64,000 nt of DNA from Paenibacillus helianthi (lineage in GTDB: Bacteria > Bacillota > Bacilli > Paenibacillales > Paenibacillaceae), in contig NZ_LVWI01000092.1 in assembly GCF_001909055.1 (NCBI RefSeq), positions 1-64,000 of the forward strand, given 5' to 3'. Shown here piece after piece: positions 52,084 to 60,832 of the stretch. Made by a program: the position numbers and the translations under genes. Positions within the stretch are counted from its first letter, which is position 1. Every line of letters begins with the position of its first letter. The notes under the pieces are model-generated. The model did not search any database. It saw only the letters and a program-made list of their open reading frames with translations, and had not been told where the DNA came from.

Positions 52084-53142
52084 CTAGCTTTTCTCTGGTG
52101 TGCGGTTGAAGCTGCAGTGATCCCCTCTAGTGAGATCAATCTTATAGCCGGCGGCTGCGATCCTCATCTCCATACAGCTTCTGCATTGGGAAGCCTCGTC
52201 CCCCGTGCAAATCTTGTTCTCATATAGCGCATATTTCCTGCGGACGCTCAGTGGGGAGAGTATGGGCATCACTACGTTACTACCCGCTGCAAGCGCCTTT
52301 TCCCTGCCTGTATGATCAAGAGTTCCCATTGCCGTTGTGGCAGGCATCAGCGCATCCGGAATGAGCAATCTTGCCATTGCAATCATCACGAGCGTATCTT
52401 CAACCGTCCCTCCCTGAGCATCTTTAAGCGGAGTTGCGCTATGCGGGATGAACGGGCCGATGCCGATCATTTCCGGATGGAGTTCCTTCAGAAAAAGGAG
52501 ATCCTCTGCCAGGTGCTCATGGGTCTGTCCGGGAAGTCCCACCATAAAGCCGGCTCCAACCTGGTAGCCAATTTTCTTGAGCGTACGCAGGCAGTTCACA
52601 CGGTTATCGTACGACATCCCCGGATGCAATGACTGGTACAGCGAACGTGAAGCTGCCTCGTGCCGAAGCAAGTACCGGTCAGTTCCGGCATCAAAAAGCG
52701 CACGATAAAAAGCTTCGCTCCGTTCTCCAATGGATAAAGTGATTGCCGCCTCAGGAAAACGGATCTTCATGCTCGTGACCAAGCGGACCATCCGTGCTTC
52801 CGTGAAGTGGAAATCTTCTCCGCTCTGTAGGACAAATGAACGATACCCGAGACGGTATCCCTCTTCTGCACACTCCAGAATCTCCTTCTCAGTCAGCCGG
52901 TAACGCTCCGCCGCAGCGTTCGACCTGCGCAGACCGCAATACAGGCAGTCCTGTTTGCAAAAGTTTGAAAATTCAATTAGGCCCCTCATAAAAACGTTTT
53001 CATTATAGTGCAGCTTCCGGGTTTGTGCCGCGAGATCAAACAACCGGACCTTGAGTTCAGGAGTCAGATGCTGCAGAAAATAGACTATTTCTTCTTGATC
53101 CAACTCGTTTTGCTCAACTAATTTGCCAAGCAACCCTTCCAT
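52084..53142 (-). CDS. hydE: [FeFe]-hydrogenase maturase HydE (radical SAM)
   Basis: A 352-residue radical SAM enzyme that works on the HydG product during H-cluster assembly. The SAM cluster motif is CKQDCLYCG in FSNFCKQDCLYCGLRRSN; later segments include VLQSGEDFHF, RHEAASRSLY and GFMVGLPGQTHEH. The family resembles BioB, but full context and the RHEA motif favour HydE. The ATG at 53142 is chosen since GGAGG lies 10 bases upstream and the length then fits HydE. It is the first gene of the block. Confidence 0.94.
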   Translation of the reverse strand: MEGLLGKLVEQNELDQEEIVYFLQHLTPELKVRLFDLAAQTRKLHYNENVFMRGLIEFSNFCKQDCLYCGLRRSNAAAERYRLTEKEILECAEEGYRLGYRSFVLQSGEDFHFTEARMVRLVTSMKIRFPEAAITLSIGERSEAFYRALFDAGTDRYLLRHEAASRSLYQSLHPGMSYDNRVNCLRTLKKIGYQVGAGFMVGLPGQTHEHLAEDLLFLKELHPEMIGIGPFIPHSATPLKDAQGGTVEDTLVMIAMARLLIPDALMPATTAMGTLDHTGREKALAAGSNVVMPILSPLSVRRKYALYENKICTGDEASQCRSCMEMRIAAAGYKIDLTRGDHCSFNRTPEKS

Positions 53143-53397
53143 CGAGCGTGTTCCTCCATCCCGCATGTCTGCCAAGAAAAGACCTCTTTTTTCTCCGTCC
53201 GTTACCAGGCAAAACAAGCTTGCAGTGAACGAATTACTCTAGATTATGCAGGGGGTGTAGGTAACATGACGGCGTGATCTGCACATTTTTCGCTTTTTAT
53301 GCCTTTCTTTAGAACTCCTCCATGAAGTCCCGTAAAAAAGCCAATTGTGCTTGTCACCATAGCGTCGGGGGAACAATATTTTTCAGGGACAGGAATC

Positions 53398-53433
53398 AAA
53401 AACAGCGGGTTTCCGACAATCGGAAATCCGCTG
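53398..53433 (-). terminator. Terminator hairpin in the region upstream of hydE
   Basis: On the minus strand CAGCGGATTTCCGA/TCGGAAACCCGCTG (one mismatch) with a three-base loop is followed by GTTTTTG-type T-run sequence. It insulates hydE from upstream transcription. Confidence 0.75.
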
Positions 53434-53504
53434 CTATCTTAGATTTCGAACACAGCCGGGAGCTTATACGGGGAGAGAATTCTTGGGCCAGAGGCAAGCT
53501 CAAG

Positions 53505-53690
53505 TGGAAAAAGTGAACTTAATACTTCCTTTTTCTATCCCCCGCAAACGCTAGTTGGACAAAGTAAACTTAATCTGGCCCATTCGCACACGTACGGGTA
53601 AATCCGCTTAGATTAGGTCTACTAATTCCCACTAAATCCACTTCCCAACGCCTTGGAGTCCCATTTAAGTTCACTAATTCCACTCCGATT
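53505..53690. repeat. Dispersed intergenic repeat, copy 2
   Basis: Contains CTAGTTGGACAAAGTAAACT then TAATCTGGCCC, and ACTAATTCCACT at the end, as at 27784-27935. A degenerate extra unit (AGTGGAAAAAGTGAACTTAA) lies just before it at ~53503. Confidence 0.75.
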
Positions 53691-53761
53691 TCCCACGGCG
53701 CCCAGCAACCCTCCATTCCCATATTCACACCGAAGGAAGACCCTAATTTCCTGTGAAAAGC

Positions 53762-53806
53762 AAAAAGGCCCCCACTTGAGCAGCAGCAGTCATGCACAAT
53801 GGGGAC
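53762..53806 (-). terminator. Terminator-like hairpin after the MBL hydrolase gene
   Basis: On the minus strand GTCCCCA pairs with TGGGGGC around a ~25-base loop and is followed by CTTTTTGC, ~65 bp past the hydrolase stop. Confidence 0.55.
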
Positions 53807-53868
53807 GCTTGGGGAGAATTTCTCTTATAGGCTTGGCCTCAGTTCCGGATGTCCTGTCTCTGTCAGCC

Positions 53869-54651
53869 TTATCCTTCACCATGGCCCAGTTGCAGCTTCA
53901 GTCCTGTTACCGCGAGGGTCACATTTCCCGGAAGGATGTAGTCTTTTCTGAAGTCCACATCATGCGACATATGGGTGTACACGGCACGGATTGGCTGTAC
54001 GATGTCCAGCAGTTCTGCAGCTTCGGTCATATCATAGACTGAACGGGTGGACAGCTCAGCAGATTCATAATAAAAGCTTGTTCCCAGCACCAGAAGGTCC
54101 GCCCCATGCATATGCTTCATTTCCTCCGGCGAGAGGGAAATAGAGTCCGGGCAATAGACCCAGGTGTAGTCGTCCTTTTCCAGCCTGTAGGCATAGGAAT
54201 AGCCGTTCTTCCCATGGTTGACCCGCCAGGTGCGGATCTGCCAGCCGTCCAGTTCAATTCCGTCATCACACGGAATCATATCGATGTGGCCGCCAAGCCA
54301 CGGATACTGCCGCTGAATCACCGGAATCACCTCGGCCGGCGCATAGAGCTCCCCTCTATACCCCATCCAGCGGCAGCTGTCTGCCCATTCCGGCAATCCG
54401 CCGATATGGTCGAAATGGGCATGCGTGACCAGCAGCCTGCGCATGCTGCGCCGCCCCTGCAGCTCCATCTGGCGCCGCCAATCCGGACCGCAGTCTATGA
54501 CCCAGAAATCACTGGCGTTATCAATCAGCACTGAGGAGCGCAGCCGGATATTTTCTCCGTTGCTTCTCGCCTCCATGCAGGTCTCACAGCTGCAATATAC
54601 CCGGGGTACGCCCATGGCGTCCCCGGTTCCCAAGAATACCAATGTGTCCAC
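53869..54651 (-). CDS. PhnP-like metallo-beta-lactamase-fold phosphodiesterase
   Basis: A 260-residue MBL-fold hydrolase. It starts with FLGTGDAMGVPRVYCSCETC, the PhnP/RNase Z-like opening, and has the metal motif THAHFDHIGGLPEW, a central Asp in CGPDW, and late His residues in VYTHMSHDVDF. PhnP cleaves phosphoribosyl 1,2-cyclic phosphate in the C-P lyase path; no other phn genes are in the window, so the substrate is open. The GTG at 54651 follows AAGGAGGG at good spacing. Confidence 0.85.
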   Translation of the reverse strand: MDTLVFLGTGDAMGVPRVYCSCETCMEARSNGENIRLRSSVLIDNASDFWVIDCGPDWRRQMELQGRRSMRRLLVTHAHFDHIGGLPEWADSCRWMGYRGELYAPAEVIPVIQRQYPWLGGHIDMIPCDDGIELDGWQIRTWRVNHGKNGYSYAYRLEKDDYTWVYCPDSISLSPEEMKHMHGADLLVLGTSFYYESAELSTRSVYDMTEAAELLDIVQPIRAVYTHMSHDVDFRKDYILPGNVTLAVTGLKLQLGHGEG

Positions 54652-54790
54652 AAGCCAGCCCTCCTTAAATTTCGCGTCATGCGTCACGGATGTTCAGAAA
54701 CACTTTATCATTATAGAACAGCTCAGCCACCTATTGCACCCTACGGTAAGAAGTGGCTCCGGTCCATCGGACTACCCCCCAACTGAATAT

Positions 54791-54843
54791 AAAAAAGAGC
54801 GGCCTCATCCGCAGGTTTGCCCTGCCGTGAGACCCCTCTTTTT
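54791..54843. terminator. Terminator of the sulfate operon
   Basis: A long imperfect stem, AAAAAAGAG...CTCTTTTT with CTCAT/GTGAG and CCGCAGG/CCTGC pairing. It follows the sulfate-binding protein stop by 18 bp and has a T-run on either strand. Confidence 0.88.
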
Positions 54844-54860
54844 CATCTGAATTCTCTATC

Positions 54861-55928
54861 CTAGATTCCAGCCAGCACCTGATACCAGATGCCCCGCTTC
54901 GAATACAGTGTAGTGCGAACCTCATTCCAGCCGCCGAGATACGAAATGTCGAACAGACCCGCAGGAACCGGATAACGGCTCTCATTCTCTGCATAGACCT
55001 GCTTGTCAACGGGCCGGAACCCGTATTTGGCAAAGACCTCCTGCGCTTCCGGTGTAGCCAGATAATCCACCAATGCGTCCGCAGCTTCGCTGGTACCATG
55101 TTCTTTGGCATACTTATCCACGACCGCAGCCGGATTTTCAATCAGGATCGTATTCTTGGGAATAACCACCTCATATTTCACACCTTTTGCAATCCGGGCC
55201 AGCAGCTCATTCTCGTAAGTGACGATCACATCGCCAACCCCGTATTCAAAAGCCGCCATGGAAGCCCGTCCGCTTTTGTCCAGAGACTCTACGTTCGCGT
55301 GTATGCTCTCCAAAAATGCTTTGGCGGCAGCAGGGTCTTTCACCCCCTCCTGCTCCTCAGACAGCTTCAGACCCGCCCCGTAGATGGCGTTGATATCCCA
55401 CTGTGCCCCGCCGGAGGTCTTCGGATTGGGATAGAGTACCTTCACCCCAGGCTTCGCCAGATCCGCAAAATCATGAATGCCCTTCGGGTTGCCCTCCCGG
55501 GTACCCAGTGCTACCACTGAGCGGGTCACCATTCCGTTCACCCCGCGGTCCTTCCAGCTAGGTTCAACAAGTCCAGCCTTAACCAGCTTCTCCACATCGC
55601 CTTCCATCGCCAGCAGCGTCACATCCGCTTCAAATCCGCCAACAATGGCCCGTGCCTGGGTTCCTGAAGCCTCATAAGACTGCTGAAAGGTGAGTGTCTG
55701 CCCCGTTTTGGCCTTCCACTCTGCTGCGAACAGGGGCAGAATCTCACCCATGGCATCCTTCGCAACACTATAGGCTCCAATCACTAGCGTAAGATCCCCA
55801 TGCTGCGGGCTGTCAGCCGCCGTACTTTCCTTACCATTCCCGCAACCGGCCACGGCCAGTGCAAGCATTGCCAGCATTAAGGGCGCCAGCCATCCGTGCA
55901 GTTGTCTGCTCCTTTTGATAAGCCTCAT
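54861..55928 (-). CDS. Sulfate/thiosulfate ABC transporter substrate-binding lipoprotein
   Basis: A 355-residue extracellular binding protein. The signal peptide ends in a lipobox LAVAGC (Cys29). The mature part has VIGAYSVAKDAMGEILPLF, QSYEASGTQARAI and PKTSGGAQWDI, matching the sulfate-binding protein family. It is the last gene of cysT-cysW-cysA-sbp, 106 bp past cysA; in many Bacillota it is the first. The exact start is uncertain: an ATG at 55928 or a GTG a few codons earlier. Confidence 0.92.
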   Translation of the reverse strand: MRLIKRSRQLHGWLAPLMLAMLALAVAGCGNGKESTAADSPQHGDLTLVIGAYSVAKDAMGEILPLFAAEWKAKTGQTLTFQQSYEASGTQARAIVGGFEADVTLLAMEGDVEKLVKAGLVEPSWKDRGVNGMVTRSVVALGTREGNPKGIHDFADLAKPGVKVLYPNPKTSGGAQWDINAIYGAGLKLSEEQEGVKDPAAAKAFLESIHANVESLDKSGRASMAAFEYGVGDVIVTYENELLARIAKGVKYEVVIPKNTILIENPAAVVDKYAKEHGTSEAADALVDYLATPEAQEVFAKYGFRPVDKQVYAENESRYPVPAGLFDISYLGGWNEVRTTLYSKRGIWYQVLAGI

Positions 55929-56034
55929 CCCGGCGACACATCCTTTGACAAGATACCCCACAAAGTGGAGATTTGACTTCGAAGCGTACTCAAATACTTG
56001 CGGGAACCCCGATAACCTAGAAATCCTTCTAGTA

Positions 56035-57099
56035 TTAGATAAATACAGGCATTGGATCTTCCTTCAGTCCATTCTCTTGAATCCAGCTCCGATCGTCATT
56101 GAACAAGTAGGCACGGTGGACAAGCACAGCGATTTCCTGACCCGGCGTAAGGGTTTCTTTCTCCAGAGAACGGTAAGTCACCAGCTTGTGGCCGTTCACT
56201 TCCACCTCAACCAGCCATTCACTGCCGCGGAAATGCAGATGTTTCACGATGCCCTGCTCCGTGGCCGAAGCCATTTTGAATTCATTGAGGTTGCCTACTT
56301 CGATGTATTCCGGACGAATCAGCGCCTTGGTAGGCTTGCCGCCACCTGCATTGTTGAAGCCCTTTAGCTCGGAAGCGCTCCCGATCAGTGTGGATTCCCC
56401 GATAAAGGTTGCCACAAACGGCGTTTTCGGCTCTTTATAGATATCCCAAGGTGTACCCTTCTGCTCCAGCCGTCCCTGATTAATAATCATAATCTCATCC
56501 GCCACTTCAATGGCTTCATCCTGGTCATGGGTCACGAAAATGGAGGTGATGCCGACGCGCTCAATCAGCTCGCGAAGCCATGAACGCAGCTCCTGCCGGA
56601 TCTTGGCATCAATCGCGGCGAACGGCTCATCCAGCAGCAGCAGCTGCGGCTCAGGTGCTAGCGCCCGGGCAAAAGCGACCCGCTGACGCTGCCCGCCCGA
56701 AAGCTGATGCGGATAGCGTTTCTCAAAGCCCTTCAGTCCCGTAAGCTCCACCAGCTCGGCCACCCGGTGCTGGATCGTGTTTTTGTTCACCTTTTTCACC
56801 TTAAGTCCAAAAGCAATATTCTCATACACAGTCATGTGCTTGAACAGCGCATAGTTCTGGAATACAAAGCCGATCTCGCGTTCCTGGGGCGGTAGATTAT
56901 TTACAGTCTTGCCGTGAAAAATGATCTCGCCGCTGTCCGGTGTCTCAAGGCCCGCCAGCATGCGCAGTATCGAGGTTTTGCCGCCGCCGCTTGGACCGAG
57001 CAGGCCAATAAGATGGCCTTTGGTAATTCCGAAGTTAACGTCCTTCACCGCATGAAAATCTCCAAAATGCTTATCGAGTCCCCGGACTTCCACATGCAT
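56035..57099 (-). CDS. cysA: Sulfate/thiosulfate import ATP-binding protein
   Basis: A 354-residue ABC ATPase that powers sulfate uptake. Walker A is GPSGGGKTS, the signature is LSGGQRQRV, Walker B is LLLLDEPFAAID, and HDQDEAIEVAD follows. The start of the chain (MHVEVRGLDKHFGDFHAV) and the C-terminal regulatory domain match CysA. AAGGAAG precedes the ATG, one base after the cysW stop. Confidence 0.95.
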   Translation of the reverse strand: MHVEVRGLDKHFGDFHAVKDVNFGITKGHLIGLLGPSGGGKTSILRMLAGLETPDSGEIIFHGKTVNNLPPQEREIGFVFQNYALFKHMTVYENIAFGLKVKKVNKNTIQHRVAELVELTGLKGFEKRYPHQLSGGQRQRVAFARALAPEPQLLLLDEPFAAIDAKIRQELRSWLRELIERVGITSIFVTHDQDEAIEVADEIMIINQGRLEQKGTPWDIYKEPKTPFVATFIGESTLIGSASELKGFNNAGGGKPTKALIRPEYIEVGNLNEFKMASATEQGIVKHLHFRGSEWLVEVEVNGHKLVTYRSLEKETLTPGQEIAVLVHRAYLFNDDRSWIQENGLKEDPMPVFI

Positions 57100-57100
57100 A

Positions 57101-57898
57101 TTAATGCACTTCCTTTCTTCTTTTACTCCATTCCATAAGCAGCAGCAGACCCGCGGAGAATGCGGCCAGCACCAGCGCTATACCGCCCGCAGCCGTTACA
57201 TTGAAGTTCTCGACGTCCTGATAGACCAGGGTAGTGGCCGTCTGGGTTTTGTTCATGATATTCCCCGAAACCACCAGCACTGCCCCGAATTCACCCAGGG
57301 AACGCGCAACCGTCAGAATCACACCGTAGATCACAGCCCAGCGGATGGAGGGCCAGGTTACCTTCCAAAAGGTAGTCCAGCCATACGCACCAAGCGTTGA
57401 AGCTGCCTCCTCCTGCTGCGACCCGATCTCCTGAAGCACAGGCATGACTTCACGCACCATCAGGGGAAAAGTCACGAAGAGTGTGGCAATGACCATTCCC
57501 GGAAAAGCATACACAATCTTCATCCCGATTTGCTCAAATACAGCACCCAGCGCACTATCCGGCCCGAGCAGGAGCACAATCATCAGTCCGCCAATAACCG
57601 GCGATACGGCATAAGGCAGATCTACAATGCTGTTCAAAAGCCCTCTGACCCGTCTGCCCAGCCAGTTCGCCCTTACCAAATACAAGGCCATCATAATGCC
57701 AAACAACGTATTGAGCAGCGTGACCACCACAACGACGAATCCTGTCATCATCAGCGCGTGCAGCGCCTCCGGCCGGGTCAGCGCAGCCCAGAAGCCGCCG
57801 AAGCCTTCACTGAAGGCACCGATTGCCATTTTCCCGAGAGGTGCAGCAATCAGCAGGAAAAACACAAGATAAGTCAGTCCGATCCATAGTTTCCTCAT
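57101..57898 (-). CDS. cysW: Sulfate ABC transporter permease CysW
   Basis: A 265-residue permease with about six membrane helices. The cytoplasmic EAA loop reads EEAASTLGAYGWTTFWKVTWPSI. Together with CysT it forms the membrane channel. Its ATG overlaps the cysT stop by four bases. Confidence 0.95.
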   Translation of the reverse strand: MRKLWIGLTYLVFFLLIAAPLGKMAIGAFSEGFGGFWAALTRPEALHALMMTGFVVVVVTLLNTLFGIMMALYLVRANWLGRRVRGLLNSIVDLPYAVSPVIGGLMIVLLLGPDSALGAVFEQIGMKIVYAFPGMVIATLFVTFPLMVREVMPVLQEIGSQQEEAASTLGAYGWTTFWKVTWPSIRWAVIYGVILTVARSLGEFGAVLVVSGNIMNKTQTATTLVYQDVENFNVTAAGGIALVLAAFSAGLLLLMEWSKRRKEVH

Positions 57899-58710
57899 GC
57901 TCTTCTCCCCCGCATTTGCAGCATATTAATCAGCCAGAGAATGAGAAAGGACAAGGTTAACAGGATAATGGACACTGCTGCGGCACCGACCGGATTGTCA
58001 CTTTCAACTTCACCGAAAATAAACACGGAGGACACTAGTGTCCGTCCCGGAATATTGCCCGCTACGAGCACGACAGCTCCAAATTCGGCAAGTGCCCGGG
58101 AGAATGCAAGCATGCCGCCACTAATCATCCCGGGGGCCATGGAAGGAAGAATAACCTGCCAGAATACCCGGCTGCGTGTAGCCCCCATCGTATAAGCCGC
58201 TTCCTCTTCAGAGGGGTCCAATTCCTCCAGCAGCGGCTGGACCGCACGGATCACAAATGGAAAAGTTACAAAGACCATGGCAATCACAATAGCCGGCTGG
58301 TGAAATACAATCTCAAATCCCAATGCTTCAGCCATGCCGCCGATCAGACTGCCCGGACCCAGCAGCAGCAGAATCATTAGCCCCCCAACCGCAGTCGGCA
58401 GCGCAAATGGCAAATCCACAAGACTGTTCAGCAGTGCCTTACCGGGAAATGGATAGCGGATCAGCACCCAGGCAATCATCGTGCCGAGCAGAACATTAAT
58501 AACTGTAGCAATAACGGCCAGTTTCAATGTCAACAGTACCGACTTCCAGGCAATCGGGTCGCCGACGCTCTCGGCAAAGTTTCCGAAGCCCAGAGAGAAT
58601 GAGTTGTAATAGACACCGAGAATCGGCAGAACAATAAGTACAACAAAATAAAGAAGTATCGTCGTGCGGAATCCCCAGGTCCATCCCTTGTGTCTAAGCA
58701 GCGTATTCAA
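57895..58710 (-). CDS. cysT: Sulfate ABC transporter permease CysT
   Basis: A 271-residue permease with about six membrane helices and the EAA loop EEAAYTMGATRSRVFWQVILPSM. The start is TTG at 58710 after a very purine-rich GGAGGTGGGGGG leader. It is the first gene of the sulfate operon. The 110 bp upstream hold AT-rich promoter sequence; I found no S-box or clear CymR operator. Confidence 0.94.
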   Translation of the reverse strand: MNTLLRHKGWTWGFRTTILLYFVVLIVLPILGVYYNSFSLGFGNFAESVGDPIAWKSVLLTLKLAVIATVINVLLGTMIAWVLIRYPFPGKALLNSLVDLPFALPTAVGGLMILLLLGPGSLIGGMAEALGFEIVFHQPAIVIAMVFVTFPFVIRAVQPLLEELDPSEEEAAYTMGATRSRVFWQVILPSMAPGMISGGMLAFSRALAEFGAVVLVAGNIPGRTLVSSVFIFGEVESDNPVGAAAVSIILLTLSFLILWLINMLQMRGRRA

Positions 58711-58896
58711 GAATAAGTCCCCCCACCTCCGGCTTACCGGTCGGTATACTCGCCTTTACAGCCATAATTATTCCTATTAATATACTTGGTTTAAAGTTAT
58801 CACTACTTTACCAAATGCCCCTTGCCCCGTCAATTACTTTCATGCTGTTTTGGGGTAAAATATAGTATATTGGCAACACAGAGAGGGGATAACGTT

Positions 58897-59298
58897 ATGC
58901 TGCACACTATGGAGATCAGTACCAGCAAACGGGATGAACTGCGGGACATCACCCGCGAAGTCATTTCCTATGTCAAAAAGAGCGGTGTACAGAATGGCAT
59001 CATCGTCGTCTACTGCCCGCATACCACAGCCGGAATAGCCATTAATGAGAATGCTGACCCTGATGTCAAGCATGATGTGCTAATGAGGCTTGATGAGGTT
59101 TATCCTTGGGAGCATCCCAAATACCGCCATGGAGAAGGCAATACTGCTTCCCATCTGAAATCCATCACCGCCGGCACCTCACAAAGTATTATTATTCATG
59201 AAGGAGCACTGCTGCTGGGACGCTGGCAGGGTATTTATTTCTGTGAGTTCGACGGGCCCAGACACCGGCAATGCCATTTTAAGATCATCGAGGGCTAA
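58897..59298 (+). CDS. YjbQ family protein (UPF0047)
   Basis: A 133-residue protein of the YjbQ/UPF0047 family, which forms trimers around a zinc-like site. Family marks are CPHTTAGIAINENADP, HGEGNTASHLKSI and WQGIYFCEFDGPR. Members can show weak thiamine-phosphate synthase activity; the true role is unsettled. The ATG at 58897 follows GAGAGGGG. It is divergent from cysT. Confidence 0.92.
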   Translation: MLHTMEISTSKRDELRDITREVISYVKKSGVQNGIIVVYCPHTTAGIAINENADPDVKHDVLMRLDEVYPWEHPKYRHGEGNTASHLKSITAGTSQSIIIHEGALLLGRWQGIYFCEFDGPRHRQCHFKIIEG

Positions 59299-59343
59299 GA
59301 CAGCCTTAACCGCCAAATTTCAAAAGCACTTCCCTGCCTAACA

Positions 59344-59383
59344 AAAATAGCGGCTCCGCCTGGTCCGGCGAGCCGCTATTTAT
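59344..59383. terminator. Bidirectional terminator
   Basis: AAATAGCGGCTC/GAGCCGCTATTT with an inner CGCC/GGCG helix, placed between convergent genes. Confidence 0.8.
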
Positions 59384-59485
59384 ACACCTATACCTATGAG
59401 AACTGCCTTCGCACTTTCACCATTGAAAGTAATAAAGTAATACCAATGCAACGCGCTAAATTGATAAGTGATAAAAAAACAAGCC

Positions 59486-60067
59486 CTACAAACTGCGGCT
59501 TAATACCTTGACATGCATGATTGCAGCCTGCCTGACATCTTCGAAGGATACCTTATCCTGAATATAGTAAGAAATAAATCCGTGTGCAGACAAGAACAAG
59601 GTTAACGGGATGCTCTGCCAGTCTTCGGACACATACCCCTCTTCCTTCATATGAGAACGCACAATACCTGCGAATAACTCAAAACATCGGCCCTGTTCCG
59701 CACGACAATAAGCAAGCAGCTCTTCGTCACGGATCATGAACATAATTTCATACTGATAAGGATGATCCAAGCCAAAACGGATAAATTCCAGAATCAGCTG
59801 TTCCACCCGGGTCATTCCCGTTTCAGGAGGAGTCTGCATGACTTGATTCAGCAATGTGGCTACATGATTGAAATCCTCGACGACGATGGCGTAGAACAAC
59901 TCAGCCTTTTCCTTGAAGTGATAATAGAGCGACCCATGGCTGTACCCCAAATGCTGGCCAATGCTGCGCATCGATATGGCCCGATATCCCTTGGTAATAA
60001 ATAAATGCCTGGCCGCTTCCAGGATTCTTTCCCTCGACAATTCCTGCTCGACTGCTCTTCTTGCCAT
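59486..60067 (-). CDS. TetR/AcrR family transcriptional regulator
   Basis: A 193-residue TetR regulator with an N-terminal helix-turn-helix at ~10-55 (RILEAARHLFITKGYRAISMRSIGQHLGYSHGSLYYHF). The C-terminal ligand domain does not match a group I recognise. It starts three bases after the yigZ stop, so it is co-transcribed with it. Targets are unknown. Confidence 0.93.
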   Translation of the reverse strand: MARRAVEQELSRERILEAARHLFITKGYRAISMRSIGQHLGYSHGSLYYHFKEKAELFYAIVVEDFNHVATLLNQVMQTPPETGMTRVEQLILEFIRFGLDHPYQYEIMFMIRDEELLAYCRAEQGRCFELFAGIVRSHMKEEGYVSEDWQSIPLTLFLSAHGFISYYIQDKVSFEDVRQAAIMHVKVLSRSL

Positions 60068-60070
60068 ATC

Positions 60071-60706
60071 TTATTCCCCTTCGCTGTAGTAAAGCCGCCG
60101 CCCTTCTGTAACCAGTGCTTGCCCCTGGGTAAGATCCGTTATCCATGCCATAAATGTGTCGCCATCATCATTGCGTGGAAGACACAGCAGCGTAACCTTA
60201 TCCGTAAATAAAGTTTCACCCGTCTGAATGCCTCTTCCTCTAAGCTCGTTCTCAACCTTGCCCAGCCAGGTATAGTCGATTTCAACAAATACCTCCCGCC
60301 TCAGCACACGGGTGATCACTTCTCCAGCTTCGAGTGCCAGCACAGCGCCGTCCGTATAGGCCCGGATTAATCCGCCTGCACCCAGCATAATGCCTCCGAA
60401 ATAACGGGTAACAACAATTGCGACATTTTTAACGTTTTGGCTGCGAATTACTTCCAAAATCGGTTTACCGGCCGTTCCACTCGGTTCCCCGTCATCCGAC
60501 TGTCTCTGGATCTCGTCCCGCTCACCAATCATATAAGCAGAGCAGTTATGTGTGGCATTCCAATGCTGCTTCTTGATATTCTCGATAAATTGAACTGCTT
60601 CTTCTTCGTTCTCTACCGGCATAACATGACCGATAAAGCGTGACTTACGGATTACGACTTCCCGGGAACCGGGAGAGCGCACCGTCCGGTATTGTTCCAG
60701 CATCAT
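60071..60706 (-). CDS. YigZ/IMPACT family protein
   Basis: A 211-residue YigZ-type protein with an N-terminal UPF0029 domain (SRFIGHVMPVENEEEA, DDGEPSGTAGKPIL, VVTRYFGGIMLGAGGLIRAY) and a C-terminal DUF1949-like domain. Relatives are thought to touch translation or nucleic acids; no activity is established. Two Met codons open the frame. Confidence 0.93.
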   Translation of the reverse strand: MMLEQYRTVRSPGSREVVIRKSRFIGHVMPVENEEEAVQFIENIKKQHWNATHNCSAYMIGERDEIQRQSDDGEPSGTAGKPILEVIRSQNVKNVAIVVTRYFGGIMLGAGGLIRAYTDGAVLALEAGEVITRVLRREVFVEIDYTWLGKVENELRGRGIQTGETLFTDKVTLLCLPRNDDGDTFMAWITDLTQGQALVTEGRRLYYSEGE

Positions 60707-60748
60707 TATTCCATTCCTAACATCTATATAATAACTTGATATATATTA

Positions 60749-60787
60749 GGAGCAGGCCATGGTATTGGATTACCTATGGACTGCTCC
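60749..60787 (-). terminator. Hairpin between pgi and yigZ
   Basis: GGAGCAG/CTGCTCC with an inner CCATAGGTA/TACCATGG helix, 45 bp past the pgi stop. It has no clean T-run, so a terminator role is likely but unproven. Confidence 0.5.
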
Positions 60788-60832
60788 CGGGTGCTTACTG
60801 CTTGTATGAATGATCTGCGGTGTTCGGCAATA

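Larger units (their letters stand above)
53143..53868. other. 726-bp non-coding region upstream of hydE
   Basis: No supportable gene. The hydE side holds ~180 bp that must contain its promoter. It is followed by a terminator hairpin at 53398-53433, the dispersed repeat at 53505-53690, and a terminator-like hairpin at 53762-53806. Together they separate the hydrogenase block from the MBL hydrolase gene. Confidence 0.6.

Noticed and set aside
53274..53285. GTGATCTGCACA upstream of hydE as an FNR/Rex-type operator
   Set aside because: The half-sites are four bases apart instead of the required six to eight, and the flanks do not match either consensus.
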